Source: Sulfurimonas sp. (GTDB taxonomy: Bacteria; Campylobacterota; Campylobacteria; Campylobacterales; Sulfurimonadaceae). Taken from it: a DNA stretch of 5,010 nt. The translations under genes and the position numbers were made by a program. Position 1 is the stretch's first letter; every line of letters begins with the position of its first letter. Under the pieces are notes generated by a model. The model saw only the letters and a program-made list of their open reading frames with translations. It ran no database searches and was not told the origin of the DNA. The stretch covers positions 1 through 5,010 of the forward strand of contig JALWON010000239.1 in assembly GCA_027083475.1 (NCBI GenBank). Reading direction: 5' to 3'. Shown piece by piece: positions 4,996-5,010 of this stretch.

Positions 4996-5010
4996 ATGGC
5001 AAAAAGAAAA
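4996..5010 (+). CDS. rpsK: 30S ribosomal protein S11, first five codons only
   Basis: Only MAKRK is present before the window ends. The ATG at 4996 has AAGGA at 4984-4988, overlapping the rpsM stop, with 7-nt spacing. The opening residues and the conserved order rpmJ-rpsM-rpsK support S11. rpsD, rpoA and rplQ would be expected beyond the edge. Confidence 0.88.

Overview
The window is low-GC, gene-dense bacterial chromosome. The sequence style is that of a Campylobacterota (epsilonproteobacterial) genome, probably a Sulfurimonas-like sulfur bacterium. The support is the set of protein families, the AT-rich promoters with TATAAT-type -10 boxes and T-tracts in place of a -35, and a small zinc-ribbon protein whose type I associate with that group. 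The genus is inferred from memory of protein style, not from any search.

Left part (1-1706, minus strand): a two-gene selenium unit, selD followed after 2 nt by mnmH. SelD makes selenophosphate. MnmH uses it to convert 2-thiouridine to 2-selenouridine at the tRNA wobble position. mnmH starts with TTG and runs off the left edge after 224 codons. A short divergent promoter region (1707-1746) separates selD from a plus-strand gene for a small HAD-fold protein related to the catalytic domain of P-type ATPases (1747-2223).

Middle (2231-3848, minus strand): a complete, tightly overlapping minC-minD-minE operon for division-site placement. minD starts with GTG inside the end of minC, and minE starts on the last base of the minD stop. 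minC itself most likely starts with TTG. Its promoter lies in a 143-base AT-rich divergent region (3849-3991).

Right part (3992-5010, plus strand): a 113-residue stand-alone protein that looks like the zinc-ribbon and C-terminal repeat module of type IA topoisomerases. It is followed by a 173-base non-coding leader and then the start of an alpha-type ribosomal protein operon: rpmJ (L36), rpsM (S13) and the first five codons of rpsK (S11). The leader has two copies each of a TTTACTC-type and a GAGTA-type segment. These can pair in mutually exclusive ways, including one perfect 11-bp long-range helix, so it is a candidate autoregulatory leader.

Most of the window is core housekeeping DNA. I see no mobile element, CRISPR array, tRNA, rRNA or toxin-antitoxin locus, and no clear new defence or biosynthetic system. 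The points most worth a second look are the rpmJ leader, the orphan topoisomerase-type module, the Asn-for-Asp HAD protein, and the cluster of non-ATG starts (mnmH, minD, minC).
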